Origin: Vicia villosa
Lineage: Eukaryota > Streptophyta > Magnoliopsida > Fabales > Fabaceae
Reading direction: 5' to 3'
NCBI RefSeq assembly: GCF_029867415.1
Contig: NW_026705312.1
Location: 248,001-312,000 of the forward strand
Length of the DNA stretch: 64,000 bases
Numbering within the stretch: the first letter of the stretch is position 1; each line of letters opens with the position of its first letter. The notes below the pieces were generated by a model. That model was not told the DNA's origin, did not search any database, and saw only the letters and a list, made by a program, of their open reading frames with translations. Shown here piece after piece: positions 25,869 through 37,266 of the stretch. The translations under genes were made by a program, and so were the position numbers.

Positions 25869-27694
25869 TTTAAAGAAAAAAAATAGGAGTAGACGCGAAA
25901 TTCAAATTTTTTTCAAGGTGAAGAAAGATACCGATGAGTGTGAATGGATAAGCGGTGAAATTTGTTATGCGTGAGATGAGTAGTTTACTCATTAAATGCT
26001 TTGAATCATAACCTAGGAATATAACAAACAAAAGTACTTATATTGGTTCATGCATGTGTTGTGCTTGAAAATGAGTTCCCAGTAATATTGATGAAACATG
26101 TGTGGGTATTGGGGGTGATAGCATACAAATATTAACATTTGTACATTCTCAGTATGATAGTTGTCTTTTTCAAAAAATGAGGTTGTCAATACATCTTTCA
26201 AGGATAAACAATTTTATTTCTTTTTTGATTACAATGTCATTTGAATGGGGATTTGATTCTTATAAATCTTTCTTACTTCTCAAGATAAATTCTTCAAGAC
26301 GTGAAGACTTATATTTTGATTGATGACTATGATCAAAACCACTAACAACATCTAATTTTTCAAAAATTTCTACAATCAAAGCTTTAGTCACCAAATCCGT
26401 TAAAAAAAACAATTAATATTTATTTTAAAATTATCATCAAGACACTCGTATTAATGGTCTAATAAATCCATTTTGACCAAAACCTCATGAACTCCTTCAA
26501 AGAACAATCTTAAGAGTGCTTAAGTTAAATAAATAATTTCAATAATTATGTGTCCTCAAGAAAGTCCTTCTTTCTCTCCATGTCAGATATAAACCAACAA
26601 TAATTAATTTTATGCTTCCACAATGTTTGATAAAATAATAACATGGGACACAAACTGTGCTAGAAGACAGAAGTCACAGAACCAATAATATTATACTTTC
26701 ATTGAAGAAATTTGTATAGTGGCATTGGTGGGAAAGGCTTAAACCTTATACCTTCTCTAATGCACTCACAAATTCACAATAGTTCTATTGAAGTGAAATT
26801 TAATTAATAGTGTGAACATTAATTAGTAGGGCACCACTTTAATTGCCAACTATTGCTTCATTTTTTATGATTAAGATAGTAAACTAAATGACCTTTGATC
26901 ATCTTAAGGGCTATGCTCTCTCTATTATTTTAATATTGTCTATGTATTTTTTTTATGACTTTTATTAATATAATTGTATAAATTAATTTTACCACCACAA
27001 TACATTAACCTTATCATATAATTTTATTCAGCTAGATGATCTTTAGATTCCATAAAGATTAGGGATCTGATCCCTCCATTAATCAGAAGTTAGAGATTGG
27101 GTCATTTGGTAACTATTGTTTTTGTTAAATTAGTTATATAGTTTTGTCCTCTGACTTGACCTAACCTAAGGGATTCTATTCTCTTTTAATTAATTTTAAA
27201 TTTTTGGCATAAAGTTAGTATCTTTGTAGAATCTTGTCAATTCCTCCGACCATTACTTTAGATTGGGTTGTTTATAAAAACCTTTTTTTCTTTCTCTTTC
27301 TCATCTTTATAACTCTAGAGAGAGTTGACCCTTTTCCATTTTCTTATGACTTGGGTACCTTTAGCTTGGACTTGTATGAAAAAATTTACTCAATTATTTT
27401 TCTTTGGAACAAAAATATATTCATTGTTATGTCTTCAATTTTAAATCATATAATAAAGTGTTTTTGTCATTTTATATAGATTAATAAATATAATTAAATT
27501 TATAAAAAAATGAGATGATTTTTAAAATTACTTCATGACAACAAGAAAAAAAAGAGAATAATAATCAATAAATAATTTAATTAAGTTAAATAAATATAAA
27601 TTATTATTTAAGATTTAATATCTATGATAACATTATTTGTGTTTATGTATTAATATAAATAAATTATTGATATTATAAATTAATAGCTTTAAAA
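25869..27694. other. Intergenic, no gene recognised
   Basis: AT-rich with only short chance open frames (longest about 81 codons at 27234). A small palindrome AGGGATCTGATCCCT occurs at 27061-27075. No transposon ends were identified. Confidence 0.55.
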
Positions 27695-27699
27695 AGAGT

Positions 27700-28189
27700 T
27701 GTTCTGATCTAGGTCAAACAGACCCAACACTCATGCCCGGAGTCGAACAGACAGACCCATTTACACTCCAAGCCCAATAACGCACACACTCTAGTCGTTA
27801 CCAGTATCAAACCCACGCGTCCACTAAAGAGCACGTAGCTCAACCCACTAGCGCAGATTCGGACAACTCCTCCGAATCTTACGCTCTGTCCAACCAGAAT
27901 GTGAGTCATTTGCTGACTCAGCCCTACTACGTTTGATTCTGGCAGTTTCCTAGCACGTGAGCCTCCAATGGATCCGACCCAATTAGAAAATTTTGGCCCA
28001 ACGCTGGGGCTATAAATACCCTCTTTTATTAGAGGGTCGGGTATTCAATATTCATTCTATCACACTTTTCTGTACTTGCTCTCTCTGCTCTCATGCTTTA
28101 GCATCGGAGTACCTTGCGAGTACTCCTCCTAGTTCAGAGAAGTTCAACACGTTACAGACCACGACGATTCTTCTGATCAAGTAAGATCA
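27700..28189 (+). mobile_element. Solo LTR with perfect target duplication
   Basis: 490 bp starting TGTTCTGATC and ending AAGATCA, flanked by the perfect 5-bp duplication AGAGT (27695-27699 and 28190-28194). It is markedly more GC-rich than its surroundings. A strong TATA box GGCTATAAATACCC lies at about 28007-28021, followed by a CT-rich probable transcribed leader. No internal region or second LTR is present, so it is the product of LTR-LTR recombination, or less likely a very small TRIM-type element. Orientation is taken from the TATA box. Confidence 0.85.
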
Positions 28190-28194
28190 AGAGT

Positions 28195-28706
28195 AAATAA
28201 TATGAAATTAATATTTCATTGTAATTGTAAAGTAATTTTAATTTAAAATAAATTTGTTTATAAAACAACTTAACATAATGTAGAATGAAGATAATTTTAC
28301 TTTAACCAAAAAAACTATACAATAAAAGTTAAATTTATTTTTAAATATAAATTAATTATTATTTTTTATTGCATCATCTAATTAATATAATGTACGTTAA
28401 TTTTAATTATTTATTTTCAAAAAACTAATAACAAAAAAAATTAAATTTTACCGTATAAAATCAGTATTCATTTAAATGAAAGAAGACAAAAATACATTTA
28501 ATTCAAATCTTAAACTACATTCATTTTAAAATTAAAATAATACTAGTATAGTTTTGGTAGGGTAAGTGACTTAAATGCACACCCCAATGTGTAGACCAAT
28601 TCAGTTTATGTTCCTTTGTTTCCTCAAACCGTACAAATCATGATAAAGCACCACATAAGCACATTTATCCTAATTTTTTGTCACATTTATTTTTTGCATT
28701 TTAGTA
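28195..28706. other. Intergenic, no feature recognised
   Basis: AT-rich, stops in all frames. Nothing recognised. Confidence 0.6.
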
Positions 28707-28715
28707 TATTTTTAT

Positions 28716-28900
28716 GGGAAAAGCTAACATGTGTCCCAAGGGCACAAGTTAATGAGATATTTATAGAAACATTTTCTTGAAATGCGTGCATTTAATGTAT
28801 TGAAACTTTAAATATGACTCTATTGCATTTAATTACATTTAACTTTTTCTAATTATAATATACTTAACATGTGCCCTCAGGGCACACGTTAGCATGACCC
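28716..28900. mobile_element. MULE-type MITE with 9-bp target duplication
   Basis: 185 bp with imperfect terminal inverted repeats: GCTAACATGTGTCCCAAGGG near the left end and, on the minus strand, GCTAACGTGTGCCCTGAGGG near the right end. Perfect 9-bp direct repeats TATTTTTAT lie outside (28707-28715 and 28901-28909). Nine bases is diagnostic of Mutator-like transposases. No coding capacity. Confidence 0.85.
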
Positions 28901-28909
28901 TATTTTTAT

Positions 28910-30400
28910 TATTATTCATTTTGTGGTAATTGAGATTTCGGTTCATTGGTATTTAGTTAAAATTGGGATTCTTTTTTAGCACTCCACCCATTCTCTATGG
29001 GTGGGTAGGTGGATTAGCACTTTGCAACATTAATTAATTTTAAGAATGAATTTTGGGGTCCATTAATTCTTTCTTTTTATTTGATAACACCATCTTCATA
29101 ACTTCATCTTTTGAGTAATGTGTTTTTTTAATATTCAACATGACTTCAACGCTACTTATTTTTATTTTTCAAGGAATTAGATGTCTAACGTGGGGTTGAT
29201 TTTAAAAAAATGTTTCTTTACTTTTTTTTCTTTTTAAAGTTTTGGATTAGAGAATGAGATCACTCATTCAATTATTGTATTATAATAAAAGATTTTTTTT
29301 CTTCAAATTTGAGCACGCAAAGACGAATCATTTAAAAGAATTTAATTTAAATTTAAGTGGAACAACTTTTAATTAGATATTAGTTACCTCCAAATTACCA
29401 AAACTCATTTCCCTTAATTAAACCTAATTAAAATCTAATTTTTTAAGATTAACACTAAAAAATTGTTAGTATTTCCTTCTTATGTGGAGAAGAGAAAAGT
29501 TTGAATAGAAATAAGAAAATTCGATTAAATAATAATGTAAGAATAAAAAAACGAGTGATGTTATTTTCAAAAACAATATAAGTTTTTGTTTTAGTTATGA
29601 GTAAAAATTGAGTCTGTTAAAGTTTAGAAATATAATTCAAGAAAAATGTTTTCTTCTTCAAAAATTAGTTTTTTGTTTTTATCCCAAAAACATATCAATA
29701 TAAAATTATTATTTTTTATTATTATTATTATTTTTAATAAACAATTTGTATTTAGCAGGATTCGAATCTGAGATCTTGAGAGAAGCAATTTGTATCAATA
29801 TTTATTATTATTGTTAAATCAATATTTTGTGAGATATCGTTTTAATATTATTTATTAAAAATTAAATATATGTCACGAGTATTAATAATTAGTATTTTAG
29901 CCAACATCAAAATTTAGAATAATAAACTTTTTTTACATAAAATAAATGGTTTCTCACAGTGGAATGGTTAAGAATGAAAAATATGAAATAGAGACCGTTA
30001 ATGTGACAAATAAAAAAGATTTATTATTTCAAAAAAGTTGCACAAATTAGAAGGGAAAAAACAAAAATTTAAAGAAACGAGGGATGAGGTAAATTTAAAT
30101 ACTCAAATGGTTGAAATAGAATCTAAAGACATAGCAACTATTATTCATGTTTAAGAGAAGAATCGTGTTATAATTCAAAATGCGGAGAGTCACCTTGATC
30201 GTGGGGATTTTCAAAAGAAAAATTGTACATGTACTACAATTACAACTACAAGTACAACAACATGAGGATTCTTTGGCAACCACTAGGTCAAAGAGGAATT
30301 TCAAACTAGTTAAGAAGTTGGTTAAGATAAACCTTTTGTCTTGGATGTGTGAAGTTGCTTTGGAATTAAGTATAAGTTGTTTTAGTTAACATTAAGTAGT
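28910..30400. other. Intergenic, no gene recognised
   Basis: AT-rich. A hairpin-like CCACCCATTCTCTATGGGTG occurs at about 28985-29005 within AGCACTCCACC...GGTGGATTAGCAC (a possible small inverted-repeat element). A GGATTCGAATCTGAGATC motif occurs at about 29758. Open frames at 30095-30389 overlap on opposite strands and look like chance. Confidence 0.5.
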
Positions 30401-31276
30401 ATTATGTTTAATTTTATGTTTGTACAAAGAAATTTTTGTGTTTGTCCTCATGGTTTAATTTGCTCAAGAAGCAAGGAATGAATGAATTCAAAATGTGTAT
30501 TGTGAACACAAAAATGTGGTGGTGATGATAAGAGTCTTAATGAGATGCGCAGAAAACAGGTACATTGTTATTGCTTTGTAGAATGTTAATATGATTATGA
30601 ACTTTGTACATTATGCAAAATCATGTCATGTATCATTATGCAATTGTTGTTCAAGCTTGAATCGTTTAGAACAAAACCACCAATGTGGGTGACTTCCATT
30701 GTTCAAAAAATATAGATGGTTTCTAGTAATCGTTGTGTTTTAGCTCGGGTGATTCATGTTAAACCTTGCATGCATGTTGAAATTGTGGATACTTAGAAAG
30801 GTTCAAGGCATTATTTTTATGATGAGAATGACCACCAATCTAAAAAGGACTTTAATCCATTTTGTGAATATGTGAGCATTAGTGAACCCTTTTGAGCCAT
30901 ACAGTTTTTGAATTAATCAATCAAAAATCCAATAAATTACTAAGTATACCACTTAGTAATTTGTTATTAATCAATTAAAAACTCATTATTGATTCATTCT
31001 AATTTTCTTGATTGTAAACACTTGACTCGTTTTGTTTAATAAACCGTGAATGAAGAGCTTTGTCTTGAAAGAGAAAAATGTTTAAAGTTGGGGAGAGTAA
31101 TTTTTAATAAGAAAAGAAAGAATTGGTGGAACAGTGCATCTTTTGAAAAAAAGATAGAAAATGAAAAGAAAAGAAAATGAAGAATGAAAAAGAAACTGAG
31201 GATTGAGCAAAAGAATGAAAGTTGTGCAAAGTCAAAATGCTCTTCATAATTTTAACGCATTTTTGTTTCAATAGCC

Positions 31277-31399
<123 letters not shown>

Positions 31400-31854
31400 A
31401 TGGACCGAGAAAATTTATATTTTGGGGCTAAATAAATTCTCATTCAAAAACAATTTTATGTGTATTATTCTAAGGTAAATTTTTTATGTTTTGAATTTAT
31501 ATAAAATTGAATAAAATTAATATTAAAGAATATTAACTTATTCATATTATTAAATTTATCTTTCACTCATAATTTTTTTAATAATTTCTGGAAAAAAAAA
31601 AGTTACTCATTAATCATATTACTAAATTTTTCTTTCAATCATAATTTTTTTAATAATTTGTGAAAAAAATTACTTTTAAATTATAGCAAATGATCATTAA
31701 GAGATAAAGCATTAAAATTATAAAAATAAAATGATAAGAGAGGTATATGCAGTATATTGTATAGTTGCTTTTATCTTATTAAAATATATGCATAGTTTAG
31801 AAATTTTGAAATTTAAGTGGGGCCTTTGCCTACACACCAATTGGGTAGGTCGTC

Positions 31855-31857
<3 letters not shown>

Positions 31858-31922
<65 letters not shown>
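31858..31922. repeat. (TA)n microsatellite
   Basis: About 65 bases of alternating TA directly after GGTAGGTCGTCCTTT. Right-hand partner of the tract at 31282-31396. Confidence 0.95.
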
Positions 31923-31927
<5 letters not shown>

Positions 31928-32366
31928 CTTTGTTGTTAAACCAAGTCAAGCTACAACCTTAAAAATTCTTTAGTGATCTCTCTTTTCATGATGTTCTCTT
32001 TGTTTTGTTTAGATGAATGCATGAACTATTTTGGATGTTGGCACGATTATTAGTGAGAGTGTTTTGTCCCGTGTAAATATGTGCATAGTTCTTAATGCAA
32101 TTGTTACAATGAGAGTTAGGTGATTCAAATATGAACATGTTTTTGCTTGAGTATGCATTGTTTGATGTTTGTGTTTATAACTTAATTCATAACCATGTTT
32201 TGATTTTATGAGAAAGCAATTGGGAAAAACTTATCTGCGCGCGTCTGTTGAGTTTGAATCATACATTTTTATCTGGTTGAATTTGTCTAAAAATTTCTTC
32301 TTGTTTTTTTTCTTGAGTTTTATTTTTGTTTGAGGACAAACAAAGATGCAAGTTGGGGAGTGTTTG

Positions 32367-33455
32367 TTAGGTGTCAAATATGTTTATATTCCCATGACAA
32401 AAGTTAACATTTTCAAGCCATTTTCATTGTATTTCATGATTAAAGTTTTCAAGTTTGCTTGAAAAATAGTGTTTATGTACATAATTATGGTATTAGTAAT
32501 ATGTTTGTTGATTTAGAAGCAAAATCATAAGAAAAATTGTCAAAAGCATGTCCAAGGAAAGAAGAATTGAAGCCAAGCAAAGTGGTGTTGTTTTTGCAAA
32601 TTTTCCAGGCGAGCAGGTGGCGAGTCTCCAGGCGAGTGAGGGGTGAGTGAAAAAGAAAAAGTTCCAATAGCTATTGACATTGGATGATTTGAGCTCGCGA
32701 GGCATTCGCCACGCGAGTAGGTAGCGAGGAGATTCGCCAGGCGAGTTCTTACAGTCGTTGAGCGAGCGAAGATATTTTCGGCCATCATGGGTGAGTTTTG
32801 AGCAGTTGCCACGTAGGCTTAAAAGGCAAATTCGCTAGGCAACTCACCATGAGCGCCAAGCGATTTTGTCTAGACTGGACTTGTGTATTTAGGATCTTTG
32901 TTAGATATTTTGGAACATTCCATCTTTTACATACTTTGTGACCTAGAAAACTCTTGTAAGAAAGAACAAGCATAAAACTCATTTAATCGGTGAATTGGAG
33001 CTGGATTCACGTTCTCGATTGTTCAAACATCTCGGATGCTCATCCATTTTTCTTTCATTACTTGTTTATCAAGCTACCATGGTGATGAGTAGCTAAACCT
33101 CTTTTGTGTCAAGATTTGAGATAGTTAACCTAGCTATTATGTATTTCTTTTGATCTTTTGTGTATGAACTTTGTTGATGATCAATATATGATGAATATCT
33201 TTGGTGTTACTGTTATATGTTTGATTTGAATCACTATTGAAAGGTATTTTTCAAACTATGACCTAAGATATTCATCTATCAATGAACAAACTCTAGACAT
33301 ATATTTGTGAGTTGATATTCACTTGTATCAAGCTCTAAAAGATTATTATGTTGATTGTTGGCATGAGACATCATCTAGTTAATATGATAATACTCAAATA
33401 TCGCTTTAGGCATAAACGGTATTGAAAGGATACATGATTATATTGATTATGAATA
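32367..33455 (+). mobile_element. LTR fragment after a polypurine tract
   Basis: Starts TGTTTGTTAGGTGTCAAAT immediately after the GTTGGGGAG polypurine-like stretch. Contains repeated GGCGAG/CGCCAGGCGAG phrases (32600-32870), a feature of some legume LTRs. The 3' end is not clear and is interrupted or bounded by the (TA)n(GA)n tract at 33461. No target duplication was found. Confidence 0.4.
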
Positions 33456-33460
33456 AGTTC

Positions 33461-33621
<161 letters not shown>

Positions 33622-33739
33622 GTTTCATATGAGAATGACAATTTTATATGAGAATGAATGTGAACCATTAGATTTTAAAATAAATTGTGGAGATTATGTA
33701 TCATTCTTTTTTCTCTCTCCTCCATCATTTATTTAAGCA

Positions 33740-34264
33740 TTGGTTTTTTTAAAAAATCCCGCTACCCGCATAATTATAAATTTTATATTTATATGGTGTA
33801 CTCCAAAATACCGCATTAATTTTTCTCTCCTTACTAAATTTTATCTCTATTCTATTCAATTTTTAAGTTTTAAATATTATATATTAATATCATCAACATT
33901 CTTTCATTGTATTATATTAGTTTTTCTCTTATGTTAAATATTCAAGTATTATTTTATATAATTTAGACATATATTGTATTTAAAAACACATTATAGTATT
34001 TATAAGAGATAATATAGTACTTAAAAATGTATTATGTTTAAAATAATAGAATTTTAATTTTATTTATAATAAATATTATGGAGTTTTTATTTTAATTTTT
34101 TTAAATAAAAAAAGTCCGTATAGGGTCGGGTAGCCCGAAGTCCATCTAGGGTCGGGCTCGGGTAGTAATTCTCGAGCCCATATTAAACCGGGTCTTTTTG
34201 GCCCAGCCCTAAAAAACCCAGCGCCCGCTCATTTAGAGTCGGTTAGCCCATTTTAACAGCTCTA
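33740..34264. mobile_element. hAT-type MITE, right end only
   Basis: The right end on the minus strand reads TAGAGCTGTTAAAATGGGCT, a common plant hAT-MITE terminus. It is followed internally by GGGTCGGGCTCGGGTAG-type GC-rich repeats and an AT-rich core. CCCGCTACCCGC at about 33758 may be the mirrored subterminal part. A matching left terminus and 8-bp duplication were not found, so the element is truncated or too diverged. Confidence 0.4.
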
Positions 34265-35090
34265 TTCGGGACCATAACAATCGATTATTTAAGGTGCCTA
34301 ATCGACTAGAGCGTTCATTTGGCTCATGAATTCTTTCCAAATTTATACTACGCCTTAACTTATAAATAAAGAGTTTCTCTATAATTTTTTCACATTCAAA
34401 AAACGCGAAAAACCTCATTTTTCACTTCTCTTAACTCCTCTCTAAATCTTTCTTATTTTCTCATATATTTTAGGTATGGTGCTTCAAGAGTGTTATTGAG
34501 TCTGGTGAGGAATATCGTTTTGGTTGAGGGAATCTATAAATCGATCAAGAGTGAATTTTCTCATGTAAGAATAATTCTTTTATAGGAAGTTGTTATTTTG
34601 ATTATGAGCTAAACCATTTAAAAGCTCTTGAAGAATAGCTCTCTTTTGAGTCTTGAATATCATCTAGTAAAAATCTCCACAAAGATTATTAAGCTCGTCC
34701 TAATTAAAAGCTTTCACAATTCAAGATCAGCTCAGTTAAAATCTCTATTGGTTTTTAGCTTAGCTTGTATAAATGTTTTTAGCTTAGCTTGTATAAATGC
34801 ACAGTAGGTTCGAGACCAGTGCGGTAAAAATTTCGTTATAATTTGTGGTTGACCTGTGTAAAATTTTGGTTTGGTTCGGAGGATAGCCAACTTCAAACTT
34901 TGTCTTAGTTTGAGATCAGCTTGTGCAAAATTTTTATTTGATTTGGAGACTAACCTCTTCAAGCCTTGTTCATTGTTTAATTAAAAGTTATCTTGAAAAC
35001 TTCATTTCCTTGTATAAGGAGGTATGTGGGCATAACCTTCTAACAACTCTTACGACTTGTAGATACCCTCAAGACTAATTCTTGGGAACA
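34265..35090 (+). mobile_element. LTR fragment, family shared with 24.1 and 57-58.8 kb
   Basis: Begins near ACAATCGATTATTTAAGGTG and CTAATCGACTAGAG. It runs through a TATA-like stretch (CTTATAAATAAAGAG, about 34360) and a region of repeated GTGTAAAATTTT / GCTTAGCTTGTATAAATG units at 34730-34970. The reverse complements of similar phrases occur at 57080-57350. Family (possibly SIRE/Maximus copia) is not certain. Confidence 0.35.
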
Positions 35091-35999
35091 AGATTTAGTT
35101 TTCTGTATAATTCTTCGATGTTATTTCTCTCTCCTTATCTCTTTTATTTTCACTTTAAATTTTCATTTGCATATTTATTCAACCGTTATGATAAAATGTT
35201 GTTAAACTCTTATTTATCAAATGATTTTGTTTGTTTTAAAACAAAGTTATTTCAAACCTATATAATTATGGTTCAAAGTTTAGACAACACCAAAAAATTA
35301 CATTAAAAATTCATAAAATCTTAGAGAAATATATAGGAATGCAAAGAAGAATTCACTTTTATTTAAGTTATTTTATACCTTAGGCTTTACAATTTTTCTA
35401 CCTGGACACACTAGACACTATACCTTAAAACTATATGATTAAGTATCAAATGATGAAACACAATACAAAAGGGTCTTGATTTTATAAACTCTATTTAAAT
35501 GAAATGAGATTTATAATAAAGCTTGGGGTTGGAGCTACTGGGCGAAGGATTTATAAGAGGGAAGTAAATTAGGGAGATAACTTGCAAGCCAATAAGGTGA
35601 GCTCGGAATTTTGTTCGTGGGATGTGATATTTTTAAGGACAATAGTTACTGCACATTTTGCTTAGGTGCCTTACCATTCTTCACTTGAAATACACTGCTG
35701 ATAGTATAACTTAAAAAAAAAATTAGACTTGAATAAATTACTGATAGTTAAGAATATTTTAAAAGGAAAAACATCTTACCTTAATATTAATAATAGTTTT
35801 AATCCAATTAAAATAAAATATGAAATCACTATTAACAACCCTTCTGTCATTCAAATAAAAATGCAAGTTTTACAGAAAATTGACTATAGATATTCCCTGC
35901 CATATGCTGACTCATGCATACTCAATAAACAAAACTCAGGAAAATTGGGGAAAGGGGAGCATGAAAAAAATTTACACTAAAATCCCAATAGACCAAATG
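35091..35999. other. Intergenic, downstream of exportin-2
   Basis: AT-rich, no gene recognised. The polyadenylation region of the minus-strand exportin-2 transcript probably falls near the upper end of this stretch; no unambiguous signal could be singled out. Confidence 0.5.
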
Positions 36000-36236
36000 G
36001 CACTTCAAACACATGCCTACAGAATTCAAAATGGGAATAACACAAAACCTCTCAGTTCATCACCACATAAATTTATGAAACCGACAAAATTTGGATGATG
36101 ATAATAGCTGTTGGACTCTCTTTGTTTCAATGCAATAAGTATAATTGACAGTAGGGCGACGATAACAAACCACTCAAATGTTGCAAAAGGCTGAGGCTTT
36201 GGAGAGTAATGCCCAACGGGATTCCAGCACAAAGTC
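36000..36236 (-). other. Probable 3'UTR exon of exportin-2
   Basis: On the minus strand, a good 3' splice site (TTTCTTACGTCTCAG then GACTTTGTG) places an exon start at 36236. Together with the donor that directly follows the exportin-2 stop codon, it defines a 1030-bp 3'UTR intron. The exon start is supported; the exon end (about 36000 or lower) is not determined. A 68-codon open frame within it (36026-36232, with a hydrophobic stretch FVIVALLSIILIAL) could instead be a separate small membrane-protein exon; I consider UTR more likely. Confidence 0.45.
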
Positions 36237-37266
36237 CTGAGACGTAAGAAAAATGCATTATTAGAAAGATCACTTATTTAACTCAATAATCATGACTCAG
36301 AAAGTAATATAAATTTCTTTCACTCCAAACCAGAGAACAGGAGAGCAGATTATGCATTTTTCATACATACCTTTCATATGCATATTTGCCTTTTACTAAT
36401 GTCATAAGTCATCTCTTACTCGCTTCCTAGTTACTACCCACCAAACAAGAGAATTTCTCATCCAACCCCTACCCCCTGCTTACGGAGGTGTATCTCTGGA
36501 AGCAACTTTTTATTTATTTTAACATTGATTTATTCTGTACGTGCATCTACGGAACCTTTATTTAACATTGTTTAAACGGTTCTGTAGATTTACCTACGGA
36601 ACAATTCAACGTAAAATTAAAAAAAAAAAAAAAAGGTGCTTCCGTAGGTAAATCTACGGAAGCGGGTGAGCAAAAATGAGATATTGTCCCAAACAAAGGG
36701 GGGACAAAAGAAAACATTTTCTATTCTTTTTCACTCAAACTTAACAATTAATTGTCTTTCTCACCCCTAAACAAAAATAACTTTAATCTCATAGACAAAC
36801 TACTGATGGGAAACAGAGAAACAACTTTGCAGCCAGTGAAATTATTATAGAGATTGATTAAGCATTAAGTTAAACAAAATATATGAGAAAAGCAATGAGA
36901 AGATATTTAAATATTACAGATTCGGACTAGTTCGTAGATTTAAGCAAACAAAATTATGGTCCTATTTCAATATTTCATTCTAGCATCAATAAAAATCCCT
37001 TAAGTTTATTGATAAATCTATAATGATCAAATCATGTATAGTTCTTGTCTTCCCTTGCTAGTTGCTAAACAGATAAATATTATAACAGCAACATGTATCC
37101 AAAATAGAGAATAATAACAAGTGTAACAGCTGCAACAAAAAGTTTGAAAACATTGGACAACATTATGTATCTCAAGATATATCAAGGATAGATTAAGAAG
37201 TCATGGACAGAAAACCAATAAGCACAATCAAATCCAAAGAAAATAATTCTCAAGTACACAACTTAC
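36237..37266 (-). other. Probable 3'UTR intron of exportin-2
   Basis: The donor GTAAGT at 37261-37266 (minus strand) abuts the TGA stop codon at 37267-37269. The acceptor CAG ends at 36237. The intron is AT-rich and contains a palindromic repeat cluster at 36478-36663. Because the stop would lie at the exon junction, the exon-junction complex would sit too close to trigger nonsense-mediated decay. Confidence 0.5.
36478..36663. repeat. Cluster of TTCCGTAGGTAAATCTACGG palindromes
   Basis: GCTTCCGTAG, a GTAAAT spacer and CTACGGAAGC at 36638-36663 form a perfect 10-bp stem. A degenerate version stands at 36478-36503 and partial versions near 36542-36556 and 36575-36603. Bracketing of about 185 bp by like hairpins suggests a small inserted element. 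The motif resembles the CACTA subterminal repeat TCCGCAGGTAAATCCGCAG at 59.7-59.95 kb. Confidence 0.6.
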
